In this document: piece after piece, positions 33,511-46,700 of the stretch
How positions within the stretch are numbered: position 1 is the stretch's first letter
How the letters are laid out: each line of letters begins with the position of its first letter
Source: Merluccius polli
Taxonomy: Eukaryota > Chordata > Actinopteri > Gadiformes > Merlucciidae
Direction of reading: 5' to 3'
Assembly (NCBI GenBank): GCA_030340625.1
Contig: JAOPHQ010002030.1
Coordinates: 94,346-158,345 of the forward strand
Length of the DNA: 64,000 bases
Program-made: the position numbers and the translations under genes
The notes under the pieces: model-generated
Database searches by the model: none
The model's input: only the letters and a program-made list of their open reading frames with translations
Told to the model about the DNA's origin: nothing

Positions 33511-34580
33511 TACAGGCTCAGCGAGGTAATGGGTACCCCTACCCACATGCGAATATCTTCAGATAGGAATATCCCATGTGGATGAAACCAAGTTCTACCC
33601 CCCCTAAATGAGGCCTAAAAATCACAATGAGCCCACCCCCAAGTCTCCATGACTTCCGGTTCCGGAGATACGGCCGTTTTTTTTGTTTTTTTTTGCCATA
33701 TCTCCGGAACGGAAAGGGGGATCGACATGGGACCACCTCAGGCGTGTTCAGAGACCACGAATTAGGTCTGACGCCACCCACTTAGAAGTCGCCATGACCT
33801 TTGGTTCCGGAGATATAGCCGTTTAAAGTTTCCCCATTGAAACGAATGGGGAAAATCAAAAATTGTTCTAAGTCCAAAGTGTGTTCCAAAAAAAGTGCCC
33901 ACAGAAAGTGTATAGGAGTAAGTTTCGGAGCATTTGGAGTCGATTGGTACCCACATTTTGTGACATACAAATTAGGGTTAGGGTTGTGTGTGTGTGTAAC
34001 ACTCACCACCTGATCAGCACAAACCAGTTGTTAACACCGCTAGGTAGCTCTGGTTTGGCCAATCAAGACCGAAGCTCTGTTCTGATGATGAAGCCACGTC
34101 AGCTCCATACAGCGCAGGGTGCTAAACAACATGTTAAGCTAAAAAGCCTTTATCCTGTGCCACATACACCGCACGACCCCAGGAATGGCTTTAGAAAAAA
34201 CTCCATATTCATGTTATAGTCTAATCTCCAGGTGTTAACTTCAATAACGGTTTCAATATTGATTAAACATCAATTGTGTTGTATTCTTCTGATGGGTAAT
34301 GGTATCCATCCTGTCCAATCAGAATCTTGATTCGTGACTTAGTTAAGGAATTAACACTAGGAGAGTGATTTCGCGATACGATTACCCAGAATGCAACGCA
34401 TTGTTTATTTGCATTAACCCTCCCCTAAACGCGTTTTGGGCAATAACTTTAGTTATATAAGTCGTAAAGACACCCAGGTTGGTTCTACCCCCACTAAATC
34501 AGGTACGTGCTATCCAATGGAACCCACCTCAACGCTCTACGTGAACCGGAAGTACCTTAAAACACTCGATCTTGAGGCGG
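33511..34580 (+). repeat. Subtelomeric unit U6
   Basis: Near-identical to U1. Promoter-like cluster at 34,315-34,461. Ends at CTTGAGGCGG. Confidence 0.85.
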
Positions 34581-34830
34581 TTAGGGTTAGGGTTAGGGTT
34601 AGGGTTAGGGGGTTAGGGTTAGGGTTAGGGTTAGGGTTTAGGGTTAGGTATGGGGTTAGGGTTAGGGTTAGGGTTAGGGTTAGGGTTAGGGTTAGGGTTA
34701 GGGTTAGGGTTAGGGTTAGGGTTAGGGTTAGGGTTAGGGTTAGGGTTAGGGTTAGGGTTAGGGTTAGGGTTAGGGTTAGGGTTAGGGTTAGGGTTAGGGT
34801 TAGGGTTAGGGTTAGGGTTAGGGTTAGGTT
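34581..34830 (+). repeat. (TTAGGG)n tract T7
   Basis: Telomeric repeats with the common variant head. The VR frame from 34,517 stays open through the tract to 34,885. Confidence 0.97.
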
Positions 34831-35900
34831 ACAGGCTCAGCGAGGTAATGGGTACCCCTACCCACATGCGAATATCTTCAGATAGGAATATCCCATGTGG
34901 ATGAAACCAAGTTCTACCCCCCCTAAATGAGGCCTAAAAATCACAATGAGCCCACCCCCAAGTCTCCATGACTTCCGGTTCCGGAGATACGGCCGTTTTT
35001 TTTTGTTTTTTTTTGCCATATCTCCGGAACGGAAAGGGGGATCGACATGGGACCACCTCAGGCGTGTTCAGAGACCACGAATTAGGTCTGACGCCACCCA
35101 CTTAGAAGTCGCCATGACCTTTGGTTCCGGAGATATAGCCGTTTAAAGTTTCCCCATTGAAACGAATGGGGAAAATCAAAAATTGTTCTAAGTCCAAAGT
35201 GTGTTCCAAAAAAAGTGCCCACAGAAAGTGTATAGGAGTAAGTTTCGGAGCATTTGGAGTCGATTGGTACCCACATTTTGTGACATACAAATTAGGGTTA
35301 GGGTTGTGTGTGTGTGTAACACTCACCACCTGATCAGCACAAACCAGTTGTTAACACCGCTAGGTAGCTCTGGTTTGGCCAATCAAGACCGAAGCTCTGT
35401 TCTGATGATGAAGCCACGTCAGCTCCATACAGCGCAGGGTGCTAAACAACATGTTAAGCTAAAAAGCCTTTATCCTGTGCCACATACACCGCACGACCCC
35501 AGGAATGGCTTTAGAAAAAACTCCATATTCATGTTATAGTCTAATCTCCAGGTGTTAACTTCAATAACGGTTTCAATATTGATTAAACATCAATTGTGTT
35601 GTATTCTTCTGATGGGTAATGGTATCCATCCTGTCCAATCAGAATCTTGATTCGTGACTTAGTTAAGGAATTAACACTAGGAGAGTGATTTCGCGATACG
35701 ATTACCCAGAATGCAACGCATTGTTTATTTGCATTAACCCTCCCCTAAACGCGTTTTGGGCAATAACTTTAGTTATATAAGTCGTAAAGACACCCAGGTT
35801 GGTTCTACCCCCACTAAATCAGGTACGTGCTATCCAATGGAACCCACCTCAACGCTCTACGTGAACCGGAAGTACCTTAAAACACTCGATCTTGAGGCGG
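34831..35900 (+). repeat. Subtelomeric unit U7
   Basis: Near-identical to U1. Promoter-like cluster at 35,635-35,781. Confidence 0.85.
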
Positions 35901-36212
35901 TTAGGGTTAGGGTTAGGGTTAGGGTTAGGGGGTTAGGGTTAGGGTTAGGGTTAGGGTTTAGGGTTAGGTATGGGGTTAGGGTTAGGGTTAGGGTTAGGGT
36001 TAGGGTTAGGGTTAGGGTTAGGGTTAGGGTTAGGGTTAGGGTTAGGGTTAGGGTTAGGGTTAGGGTTAGGGTTAGGGTTAGGGTTAGGGTTAGGGTTAGG
36101 GTTACAGGGTTAGGGTTAGGGTTAGGGTTAGGGTTAGGGTTAGGGTTAGGGTTAGGGTTAGGGTTAGGGTTAGGGTTAGGGTTAGGGTTAGGGTTAGGGT
36201 TAGGGTTAGGGT
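35901..36212 (+). repeat. (TTAGGG)n tract T8 (longest)
   Basis: About 310 bp, with the common variant head and one internal GGGTTACAGGG, then TTTGGAGCCGATTTAAC. It is the longest tract in the window. Confidence 0.97.
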
Positions 36213-37203
36213 TTGGAGCCGATTTAACATGGGTTTGTATAGCCGATTTGGAAAGCCCAAATTCACCCCCACCGTACACTGTCCATTTTGGAATTTTTGT
36301 CTAAGTGCCACCATTGAACATATGTAGATTCGGAACTTGGAAGTTGGAATCTGGAAGTTGTAAATGGAAGTTGGAAGATGGAAGATGGAAGTTGGAAGCT
36401 GAATTTGGAATTTGGAAAATCGAACTCCCATGCAAAAGGGGGCACCACTGAGTCGAAAAAAATGAATGTCTGGATTTGGAAGTAAAATTCGGAAAACTCT
36501 AGGGGCAGTAGTGTACCATGTTAAAACCAAACATCAGCGATTTGGAAGCTAATTCAAAATTTATTCATACACTCAGCAATCGGTTCATGTCTACAATTTG
36601 GAAGTTGGAAGTAGCTATATGTGTCCTGAAGTTGGAAGTTGTCATTTTTGTCAGAGTGTCACCATTGAACATGTGTAGATTTGGAAGTTGGAAGTAGAAA
36701 TGTCCTGAAGTTGGAAGTTGTCATTTTTGTCAGAGTGTCACCATTGAACAACACTGTTATCAGGAATGCCATTTTTTTCCCTACATATTTTGTCGTTAAC
36801 CATCTAACACAAACTCAGTGATAAGACTTAGTGAACTGTAGTACTGACACTTGAACAACAATCTATAAAAGTTGAAAGAACAAAAACTTTGTACAAACAA
36901 AAGTCTGATAATGCACTCACACATTTAACAATTGTCAAGATTGTTGCGTTAACGAAAAAAACATGAAAATAAAATCCAGTGACTATAACAACCAACAAAA
37001 GACACCAATAAATACCCAGTGTTTAAACATCTAGGAGTCCCTATCTGACACTCCCGTTATTTCCCATTTTTTGCATACACAACAAAAATAACAAAAGCAT
37101 AAATATAAAACAATCTTCTTTATAATCCATTTCAAAAAAACATAAATAAATACAAAATTACTAAAACCATTCTTGCTGTTAGTATAAAAATTGAACATGT
37201 GAA
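36213..37203. other. AT-rich spacer with degenerate minisatellite, block 2
   Basis: Near-identical copy of 21,550-22,540. No gene. Confidence 0.7.
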
Positions 37204-38217
37204 GTTGGAAGTTGGAATCTCCTCCAAAAGGAGAGGGGTTACCGAATCTGGAAGTGAAAACCATTCCACAATGAAACAACAGAAATGCCCCAAAATAAGA
37301 CACTGGGCTATTTCAGGGATGGCGAACACGCCTGCAGAGTCCAATTTAACTTTTCGTTTCGCAAAGTGTTCCAAATTTGATTTCTATATCAAGAACTAGT
37401 GCCATCTCTTGATGACGACATATGCTGGGGAGAGCTCTCACAAAGTTATAAGGGTTCAAAGTTTGACCTACCCAATCTGGAAGTGTCTACCATTCCACAA
37501 TGAAAAGACAGAAATGCCCCAAAATAAGACTCTGGGCTATGTTAGGGATGGTGAACGCACCTGCAGAGGAAATGGCTCCTTTTCAGAACTCAGTCATCGT
37601 TTAGCCCCGCTTCCAAAAAGGAGAGGGGTACCGAATCTGGAAGTTGGAAGTTCTGTCAGAGTGTCACCATTGAACATATGTAGATTTGGAAGTTGGAAGT
37701 TGGTTCTGGAAGCTGGAAATGGAAGTTGGAAGCTGGAAATGGAAGTTGGAAGTTGCAATCTGGAAGTTGTCACCATTGAACATATGTAGATTTGGAAGTT
37801 GGAAGTTTTGTCAGAGTGTCACCATTGAACATATGTAGATTTGGAAGTTGGAAGTTTTGTCAGAGTGTCACCATTGAACATATGTAGATTTGGAAGTTGG
37901 AAGTTTTGTCAGCGTGTCACCATTGAACATATGTAGATTTGGAAGTTGGAAGTAGGTAAATGTTCTGAAGTTGGAATTTTTGTCAGAGTGTCACCATTGA
38001 ACATGTGTAGATTTGGAAGTTGGAAGTTGGAATCCCCGCTTCCAAAAGGAGAGGGGTTACCGAATCTGGAAGTGACTACCATTCCACAATGAAACAACAG
38101 AAATGCCCCAAAATAAGACACTGGGCTATTTCAGGGATGGCGAACATGCCTGCAGAGTCCAATTTAACTTTTCGTTTCACAAAGTGTTCCAAATGTAATT
38201 TCTATATCAAGAAATAG
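37204..38217 (+). repeat. S-repeat fragments and minisatellite, block 2
   Basis: Copy of 22,541-23,553 at the same 14,663-bp offset, with isolated substitutions (for example GTCAGCGTG near 37,911). Confidence 0.75.
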
Positions 38218-41200
38218 TGCCATCTCTTGATGACGACATATGCTGGGAAGAGCTCATTCAGACCTTTCCAAAACACTTGGCCTCATGCCTCTAGGCCTTT
38301 CTTTCACAAAGTTATAAGGGTTCAAAGTTTGACCTTTCGGGGGAGGGGTTAGGGTTAGGGTTGGCGACCCTGAGGTCGCAGAGGGCTGAGATTCGGAGTG
38401 GAGGTCCCAGTCAGACCCTGTGAACAGCTCGTCAAGTCTCGGGGCGCTGACACCTTCCTGTCTCTTAATTGGTCTCTTGACCAAATGCTGAGCGAGAAGC
38501 ACTTGGGGGCTACACTTCTGAGTAGTTCTGATGGAAAAAGTGACCTTAACAGGGAATTTTTTTTCTGTTGGGTGAAAAAGGCCGACTGTCGCATATGTCG
38601 TTCATGGGAACAAGAGGGACGCGTGTATGCGTTTTGGTACCACTCGCTATCTCGAAAGGTCACGAAATTAGTAGGTTAGGGTTCCCCAATCACTTAGAAT
38701 TGCCTTTTGGAAGCACCTTTCACCCTCTGTAAAAAGCCAAGGAAATGGTTTTTCTGTCCGAACTTGAGGTATGTTGTAGCACCAACAACCTTCTCCTTTG
38801 GCTATAAGTTTGGAGCTTCAGCCTCTTAAGATGGCAGAGCGGCACCGTTGAACGCTTCCCAAATGTCAATAGGTCAAATGAGGCCTTCCAAAATGAGCGG
38901 AGTACCCAATCTGGAAGTGAAACTAAACAAGGAATTTCTTTTTTTCTGTTGGGTGAAAAAGGCAGACTGTCGCATATGTCTTTCATGGGAACAAGAGGGA
39001 CAGCGTGAATGCATTTTGGTACCACTCGCTATCTCGAAAGGTCACACAATGAGCAGGTTAGCGTTTTCCCCATTCACTTATATTGCCTTTTGGAAGCACC
39101 TTTCACCCTCTGTAAAAAGCCAAGGAAATGGTTTTTCTGTCCGAACTTGAGGTATGTTGTAGCACCAACAACCTTCTCCTTTGGCTATAAGTTTGGAGCT
39201 TCAGCCTCTTAAGATGACAGAGCGGCACCGTTGAACGCTTCCCAAATGTCAATAGGTCAAGTGAGGCCTTCCAAAATGAGCGGAGTACCCAATCTGGAAG
39301 TGTCTACCGTTCCACAATGAAAAGACAGAAATGCCCCAAAATAAGACTCTGGGCTATTTTAGGGATGGTGAACGCGCCTGCAGAGGAAATGGCTCCTTTT
39401 CAGAACTCAGTCATCGTTTAGCCCCGCTTCCAAAAAGGAGAGGGGTACCGAATCTGGAAGTTGGAAGTTCTGTCAGAGTGTCACCATTGAACATATGTAT
39501 ATTTGGAAGTTGGAAGTTTGAATCCCCGCTTCCAAAATGAGCGGAGTACCCAATCTGGAAGTGACTACCATTCCACAATGAAACAACAGAAATGTCCCAA
39601 AATAAGACACTGGGCTATTTCAGGGAGGGTGAACACGCCTGCAGAGGGAATGGCTCCTTTTCAGAACTCAGTCATGGTTTAGCCCCGCTTCCAAAAGGAG
39701 AGGGGTACCGAATGTGGAAGTGAAAACCATTCCACAATGAAACAACAGAAATGCCCCAAAATAAGACACTGGGCTATTTCAGGGATGGCGAACACGCCTG
39801 CAGAGCCCAATTTAACTTTTCGTTTCGCAAAGTGTTCCAAATTTGATTTCTATATCAAGTACTAGTGCCATCTCTTGATGACGACATATGCTGGGAAGAG
39901 CTCATTCAGACCTTTCCAAAACACTTGGCCTCATGCCTCTAGGCCTTTCTTCACAAAGTTATAAGGGTTCAAAGTTTGACCTTTCGGGGGAGGGGTTAGG
40001 GTTAGGGTTGGCGACCCTGAGGTCGCAGAGGGCTGAGATTCGGAGTGGAGGTCCCAGTCAGACCCTGTGAACAGCTCGTCAAGTCTCGGGGCGCTGACAC
40101 CTTCCTGTCTCTTAATTGGTCTCTTGACCAAATGCTGAGCGAGAAGCACTTGGGGGGCTACACTTCTGAGTAGTTCTGATGGAAAAAGTGACCTTAACAG
40201 GGAATTTTTTTTCTGTTGGGTGAAAAAGGCCGACTGTCGCATATGTCGTTCATGGGAACAAGAGGGACGCGTGTATGCGTTTTGGTAGCACTCGCTATCT
40301 CGAAAGGTCACGAAATTAGTAGGTTAGGGTTTTCCCCAATCACTTATATTGCCTTTTGGAAGCACCTTTCACCCTCTGTAAAAAGCCAAGGAAATGGTTT
40401 TTCTGTCCGAACTTGAGGTATGTTGTAGCAGCAACAACCTTCTCCTTTGGCTATAAGTTTGGAGCTTCAGCCTCTTAAGATGACAGAGCGGCACCGTTGA
40501 ACGCTTCCCAAATGTCAATAGGTCAAGTGAGGCCTTCCAAAATGAGCGGAGTACCCAATCTGGAAGTGTCTACCGTTCCACAATGAAAAGACAGAAATGC
40601 CCCAAAATAAGACTCTGGGCTATTTTAGGGATGGTGAACGCGCCTGCAGAGGAAATGGCTCCTTTTCAGAACTCAGTCATCGTTTAGCCCCGCTTCCAAA
40701 AAGGAGAGGGGTACCGAATCTGGAAGTTGGAAGTTCTGTCAGAGTGTCACCATTGAACATATGTATATTTGGAAGTTGGAAGTTTGAATCCCCGCTTCCA
40801 AAATGAGCGGAGTACCCAATCTGGAAGTGACTACCATTCCACAATGAAACAACAGAAATGTCCCAAAATAAGACACTGGGCTATTTCAGGGAGGGTGAAC
40901 ACGCCTGCAGAGGGAATGGCTCCTTTTCAGAACTCAGTCATGGTTTAGCCCCGCTTCCAAAAGGAGAGGGGTACCGAATGTGGAAGTGAAAACCATTCCA
41001 CAATGAAACAACAGAAATGCCCCAAAATAAGACACTGGGCTATTTCAGGGATGGCGAACACGCCTGCAGAGTCCAATTTAACTTTTCGTTTCGCAAAGTG
41101 TTCCAAATTTGATTTCTATATCAAGTACTAGTGCCATCTCTTGATGACGACATATGCTGGGAAGAGCTCATTCAGACCTTTCCAAAACACTTGGCCTCAT

Positions 41201-42430
41201 GCCTCTAGGCCTTTCTTTCACAAAGTTATAAGGGTTCAAAGTTTGACTTTTCGGGGGAGGGGTTAGGGTTAGGGTTGGCGACCCCGAGGTCGCAGAGGGC
41301 TGAGATTCGGAGTGGAGGTCCCAGTCAGACCCTGTGACAAGCTTGTCAAGTCTCGGGGCGCTGACACCTTCCTGTCTCTTAATTGGTCTCTTGCCCAAAT
41401 GCTGAGCGAGAAGCACTTGGGGGTTACACTTTTGAGTAGTTCTGATAGAAAAAGTGACCTTAACAAGGAATTTTTTTTCTGTTGGGCGAAAAAGGCCGAC
41501 TGTCGCATATGTCGTTCATGGGAACAAGAGGGACGCGTGTATGCGTTTTGGTACCTCTCGCTATCTCGAAAGGTCACGAAATTAGTAGGTTAGGGTTTTC
41601 CCCATTCACTTATATTGCCTTTTGGAAGCACCTTTCACCCTCTGTAAAAAGCCAAGGAAATGGTTTTTCTGTCCGAACTTGAGGTGTTGTAGCACCAACA
41701 ACCTTCTCCTTTGGCTATAAGTTTGGAGCTTCAGCCTCTTAAGATGGACAGAGCGGCACCGTTGAACGCTTCCCAAATGTCAATAGGTCAAGTGAGGCCT
41801 TCCAAAATGAGCGGAGTACCCAATCTGGAAGTGTCTACCGTTCCACAATGAAAAGACAGAAATGCCCCAAAATAAGACTCTGGGCTATTTTAGGGATGGT
41901 GAACGCGCCTGCAGAGGAAATGGCTCATTTTCAGAACTCAGTCATGGTTTAGCCCCGCTTCCAAAAGGAGAGGGGTACCGAATGTGGAAGTGAAAACCAT
42001 TCCACAATGAAACAACAGAAATGCCCCAAAATAAGACACTGGGCTATTTCAGGGATGGCGAACACGCCTGCAGAGTCCAATTTAACTTTTCATTTTGCAA
42101 AGTGTTCCAAATTTGATTTCTATATCAAGAACTAGTGCCATCTCTTGATGACGACATATGCTGGGAAGAGCTCATTCAGACCTTTCCAAAACACTTGGCC
42201 TCATGCCTCTAGGCCTTTCTTTCACAAAGTTATAAGGGTTCAAAGTTTGACCTACCCAATCTGGAAGTGTCTACCATTCCACAATGAAAAGACAGAAATG
42301 CCCCAAAATAAGACTCTGGGCTATGTTAGGGATGGTGAACGCGCCTGCAGAGGAAATGGCTCCTTTTCAGAACTCAGTCATCGTTTAGCCCCGCTTCCAA
42401 AAAGGAGAGGGGTACCGAATCTGGAAGTTG
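38218..42430 (+). repeat. S-repeat tandem array, block 2 (units D1-D4)
   Basis: Units start near 38,218, 39,865, 41,131 and 42,135 (lengths 1,647, 1,266 and 1,004 bp, plus a truncated end). By length they match C1, C2, C5 and C6 of block 1; C3 and C4 have no counterpart. Confidence 0.85.
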
Positions 42431-43775
42431 GAAGTTCTGTCAGAGTGTCACCATTGAACATATGTAGATTTGGAAGTTGGAAGTTGTGTCAGAGTGTCAC
42501 CATTGAACATATGTAGATTTGGAAGTTGGAAGTTTTGTCAGAGTGTCACCATTGAACATATGTAGATTTGGAAGTTGGAAGTTGGATTCTGGAAGCTGGA
42601 AATGGAAGTTGGAAGCTGGAAGTTGGAAGTTGCAATCTGGAAGTTGTCATTTTTGTCAGTGTCACCATTGAACATATGTAGATTTGGAAGTTGGAAGTTG
42701 GATTCTGGAAATGGAAGTTGGAAGCTGGAAATGGAAGTTGGAAGTTGCAATCTGGAAGTTGTCATTTTTGTCAGAGTGTCACCATTGAACATGTGTAGAT
42801 TTGGAAGTTGGAAGTTGGAATCCCCGCTTCCAAAAAGGAGAGGGGTACCGAATCTGGAAGTTGGAAGTTCTGTCAGAGTGTCACCATTGAACATATGTAG
42901 ATTTGGAAGTTGGAAGTTTTGTCAGAGTGTCACCATTGAACATATGTAGATTTGGAAGTTGGAAGTTTTGTCAGAGTGTCACCATTGAACATATGTAGAT
43001 TTGGAAGTTGGAAGTTTTGTCAGAGTGTCACCATTGAACATATGTAGATTTGGAAGTTGGAAGTTTTGTCAGAGTGTCACCATTGAACATATGTAGATTT
43101 GGAAGTTGGAAGTTTTGTCAGAGTGTCAACATTGAACATATGTAGATTTGGAAGTTGGAAGTTGGATTCTGGAAGCTGGAAATGGAAGTTGGAAGCTGGA
43201 AGTTGGAAGTTGCAATCTGGAAGTTGTCATTTTTGTCAGTGTCACCATTGAACATATGTAGATTTGGAAGTTGGAAGTTGGATTCTGGAAGCTGGAAATG
43301 GAAGTTGGAAGCTGGAAGTTGGAAGTTGCAATCTGGAAGTTGTCATTTTTGTCAGTGTCACCATTGAACATATGTAGATTTGGAAGTTGGAAGTTGGATT
43401 CTGGAAGCTGGAAATGGAAGTTGGAAGCTGGAAGTTGGAAGTTGCAATCTGGAAGTTGTCATTTTTGTCAGTGTCACCATTGAACATATGTAGATTTGGA
43501 AGTTGGAAGTTTTGTCAGAGTGTCACCATTGAACATATGTAGATTTGGAAGTTGGAAGTTTTGTCAGAGTGTCACCATTGAACATATGTAGATTTGGAAG
43601 TTGGAAGTTTTGTCAGAGTGTCACCATTGAACATATGTAGATTTGGAAGTTGGAAGTTGGATTCTGGAAGCTGGAAATGGAAGTTGGAAGCTGGAAGTTG
43701 GAAGTTGCAATCTGGAAGTTGTCATTTTTGTCAGTGTCACCATTGAACATATGTAGATTTGGAAGTTGGAATTAG
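42431..43775 (+). repeat. 49/116-bp minisatellite array, block 3
   Basis: 49-bp units with 116-bp higher-order units (for example 43,155-43,490), plus one S-repeat fragment (CCCGCTTCCAAAAAGGAGAG) embedded near 42,825. Confidence 0.93.
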
Positions 43776-44060
43776 GTAAATGTCCTGAAGTTCATTAAAA
43801 ATCAATGTATAGTCTAAGTCCACCAACAGCAATTGGTTCATGTCTACAATTTTGAATTTGGAAGTAGGTCAAAAATAAATCAATAATACATCAGAAAATG
43901 TATCTGAAACCCAAAGCCATCTTTTAGTTTTATATCCCCCTTCTATATTCTCCATGTTGATGGTTTACACATTATTGATCATATTTTAGAAAACATTTCT
44001 TTTGAAAACATTCTCTTGTCTCTTTCCATACAAAACATAACAGACAGTGAGTCTCAATAC

Positions 44061-44096
<36 letters not shown>

Positions 44097-44254
44097 TACA
44101 CGCATTTACATTTACATGTAGGGAATTTAGCAGACGCTTTTGTCCAAAGCGACTTACCAGGCAGACAGTATTGTCTGCCTGGAAAGCATTTCTACCCTGA
44201 GCACTTGGTCCACCACCCTATCTATTCCTTCAGGTTATGTACTACAATATATAA

Positions 44255-44307
<53 letters not shown>

Positions 44308-44335
44308 GTTAATTAATTGATATTTTATTTTCAGA
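43776..44335. other. Unique loop segment, block 3 (shortened)
   Basis: As in blocks 1 and 2, but about 230 bp including the ACGCTGATGT hairpin is missing after GGAAGTAGGTCA (43,870). (CA)n at about 44,062-44,094, fish repeat motif with GACGCTTTTGTCC, (TA)n at about 44,260-44,306. Confidence 0.65.
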
Positions 44336-44491
44336 ATGCCACCAGCAAGGAGAGAGCCGCGATACAGTGTGCGGGATGTTATTGACATGGTCCATAATGG
44401 AGAGAGTGAGGTTGAGATGGAAATCAGTGACACCGATGAGAGTGATGAAGCCGTCACACTTGTGTCATCCTTTGCTGGACCTGAACCTTAA
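44336..44491 (+). CDS. Small exon-like ORF, possible piggyBac N-terminal fragment, block 3
   Basis: Intact 51-residue copy of the ORF at 14,367, behind the same TTATTTTCAG acceptor. It reads HNGESEVEMEISDTDESDEA where block 1 has Asn and Tyr substitutions. The product ends at TAA and no downstream transposase exon is visible. Identity is tentative. Confidence 0.35.
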   Translation: MPPARREPRYSVRDVIDMVHNGESEVEMEISDTDESDEAVTLVSSFAGPEP

Positions 44492-44572
44492 TATTTTTAA
44501 TATTGTTTATAATTTTTAATAAATGACTTCATAAAAATATGACTAATGTGTGATTATTATTAATGTTACAAA

Positions 44573-45015
44573 AATGACAACTTCCAACTTCCAAATCTAC
44601 ACATGTTCAATGGTGACACTCTGACAAAACTTCCAACTTCCAACTTCAGGACATTTACCTACTTCCAACTTCCAAATCTACATATGTTCAATGGTGACAC
44701 TCTGACAAAAATGACAACTTCCAACTTCCAAATCTACATATGTTCAATCCACTTCCAAATTAAAGGCACTTCCAACTTCCAAATTCAGGACATTTACCTA
44801 CTTCCAACTTCCAAATCTACATATGTTCAATGGTGACACTCTGACAAAAATGACAACTTCCAACTTCCAAATCTACATATGTTCAATCCACTTCCAAATT
44901 AAAGGCACTTCTAACTTCCAAATTCAGCATAAAATCCATCTGCCCCCTGGTGGTGAAAAATCCACTTCCAAATTAAAGGCACTTCCAACTTCCAACTTCC
45001 AACTTCCAAATAAAG
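44573..45015 (-). repeat. Inverted minisatellite arm, block 3
   Basis: Reverse-complement minisatellite with an extra internal duplication (about 44,760-44,890). Confidence 0.88.
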
Positions 45016-45286
45016 ATTTGGACTAGCGCCCCCCGAATTTTGCATGGTCATTGGTGGAATTGCAACGTTTTTTCAAAACACTATAACTCAAAGGAAACAA
45101 ATGACAGAGTTTTGAAAATATTTTTTCTAGGGTTAGGGTTGACGAACCCTAACCTTAAACCCTAACCTTTTGTACTGTAACCTTTCTGGAAATTTATGAA
45201 AAATACCTTCCAAAATCAGCCCCTAAACTTCCAACTTCCAAATTCCACCTTCCAAAATCAGACTGAGGTTAGGGTTCAAACCCTAA
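45016..45286. other. Junction segment with head-to-head telomere motif, block 3
   Basis: Copy of 14,996-15,263, including the TTAGGGTT-GACG-AACCCTAA palindrome near 45,131-45,155. No gene. Confidence 0.7.
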
Positions 45287-45370
45287 TTAGGGTTAGGGTT
45301 AGGGTTAGGGTTAGGGTTAGGGTTAGGGTTAGGGTTAGGGTTAGGGTTAGGGTTAGGGTTAGGGTTAGGT
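45287..45370 (+). repeat. (TTAGGG)n tract T9
   Basis: About 14 repeats leading into U8. Confidence 0.97.
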
Positions 45371-46440
45371 TACAGGCTCAGCGAGGTAATGGGTACCCCT
45401 ACCCACATGCGAATATCTTCAGATAGGAATATCCCATGTGGATGAAACCAAGTTCTACCCCCCCTAAATGAGGCCTAAAAATCACAATGAGCCCACCCCC
45501 AAGTCTCCATGACTTCCGGTTCCGGAGATACGGCCGTTTTTTTTGTTTTTTTTTGCCATATCTCCGGAACGGAAAGGGGGATCGACATGGGACCACCTCA
45601 GGCGTGTTCAGAGACCACGAATTAGGTCTGACGCCACCCACTTAGAAGTCGCCATGACCTTTGGTTCCGGAGATATAGCCGTTTAAAGTTTCCCCATTGA
45701 AACGAATGGGGAAAATCAAAAATTGTTTTAAGTCCAAAGTGTGTTCCAAAAACAGTGCCCACAGAAAGTGTATAGGAGTACGTTTCGGAGCATTTGGAGT
45801 CGATTGGTACCCACATTTTGTGACATAAAAATTAGGGTTAGGGTTGTGTGTGTGTGTAACACTCACCACCTGATCAGCACAAACCAGTTGTTAACACCGC
45901 TAGGTAGCTCTGGTTTGGCCAATCAGGACCGAAGCTCTGTTCTGATGATGAAGCCACGTCAGCTCCATACAGCGCAGGGTGCTAAACAACACGTTAAGCT
46001 AAAAAGCCTTTATCCTGTGCCACATACACCGCACGACCCCAGGAATGGCTTTAGAAAAAACTCCATATTCATGTTATAGTCTAATCTCCAGGTGTTAACT
46101 TCAATAACGGTTTCAATATTGATTAAACATAAATTGTGTTGTATTCTTCTGATGGGTAATGGTATCCATCCTGTCCAATCAGAATCTTGATTCGTGACTT
46201 CGTTAAGGAATTAACACTAGGAGAGTGATTTCGCGATATGATTACCCAGAATGCAACGCATTGTTTATTTGCATTAACCCTCCCCTAAACGCGTTTTGGG
46301 TAATAACTTTAGTTATATAGGTCGTAAAGACACCCAGGTTGGTTCTACCCCCACTAAATCAGGTACGCGCTATCCAATGGAACCCACCTCAACGCTCTAC
46401 GTGAACCGGAAGTACCTTAAAACGCTCGATCTTGAGGCGG
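45371..46440 (+). repeat. Subtelomeric unit U8, uninterrupted 3' side
   Basis: About 1.07 kb and close to U1, with diagnostic differences shared with U9 and U10 (AAAAACAGTGCCC, GGAGTACGTTTCG, GCCAATCAGGACC, TTATATAGG). Unlike U1-U7 it runs past CTTGAGGCGG into AGATGCAGTCTGCTG without telomeric repeats. It therefore looks like the ancestral, unbroken form. Confidence 0.85.
46175..46321 (+). promoter_or_regulatory. Candidate promoter in U8
   Basis: CCAATCAGA, a Staf-like ACCCAGAATGCAACG, ATTTGCAT and a weaker TATA (TTATATAGG) in the same spacing as U1. In this form the downstream sequence is unique rather than telomeric. Confidence 0.45.
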
Positions 46441-46586
46441 AGATGCAGTCTGCTGTATCTCTGGAATGGAACGTCGTATTAAGTCAGGGACAAGACTGCC
46501 GTGTTCCGAGTCGCCACAAACCATCTGACGGACGCTGTTTCCGAATTCCTATGATATTCAGAAAATCAGATATGAAAAGAAAATGA
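46377..46586 (+). CDS. Hypothetical 69-residue ORF downstream of the U8 promoter
   Basis: First ATG after the TATA-like box. It starts MEPTSTLYVNRKYLKTLDLE and continues through the former truncation point into unique sequence, ending ...KSDMKRK. The 52,803-53,012 copy is identical in frame; the 58,927 copy is shifted by a 1-bp deletion and ends at 59,103. No known domain is recognised. It may be chance, since conservation here only reflects recent duplication. Confidence 0.2.
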   Translation: MEPTSTLYVNRKYLKTLDLEAEMQSAVSLEWNVVLSQGQDCRVPSRHKPSDGRCFRIPMIFRKSDMKRK

Positions 46587-46700
46587 ATAACCACAGACGT
46601 TACTGGTGGTTATGTTCGGGTATAGAGTCAGAGATGGATCTGAGAGGCCTCAGATCCCATATTGGCATCAGACCACACTCCCGTGTTTAGAGATAGATTA
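46441..46700. other. Unique segment after U8
   Basis: About 260 bp absent from U1-U7, present after U9 and U10. Apart from the small ORF no feature is seen. It grades into degenerate TTAGGG. Confidence 0.5.
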
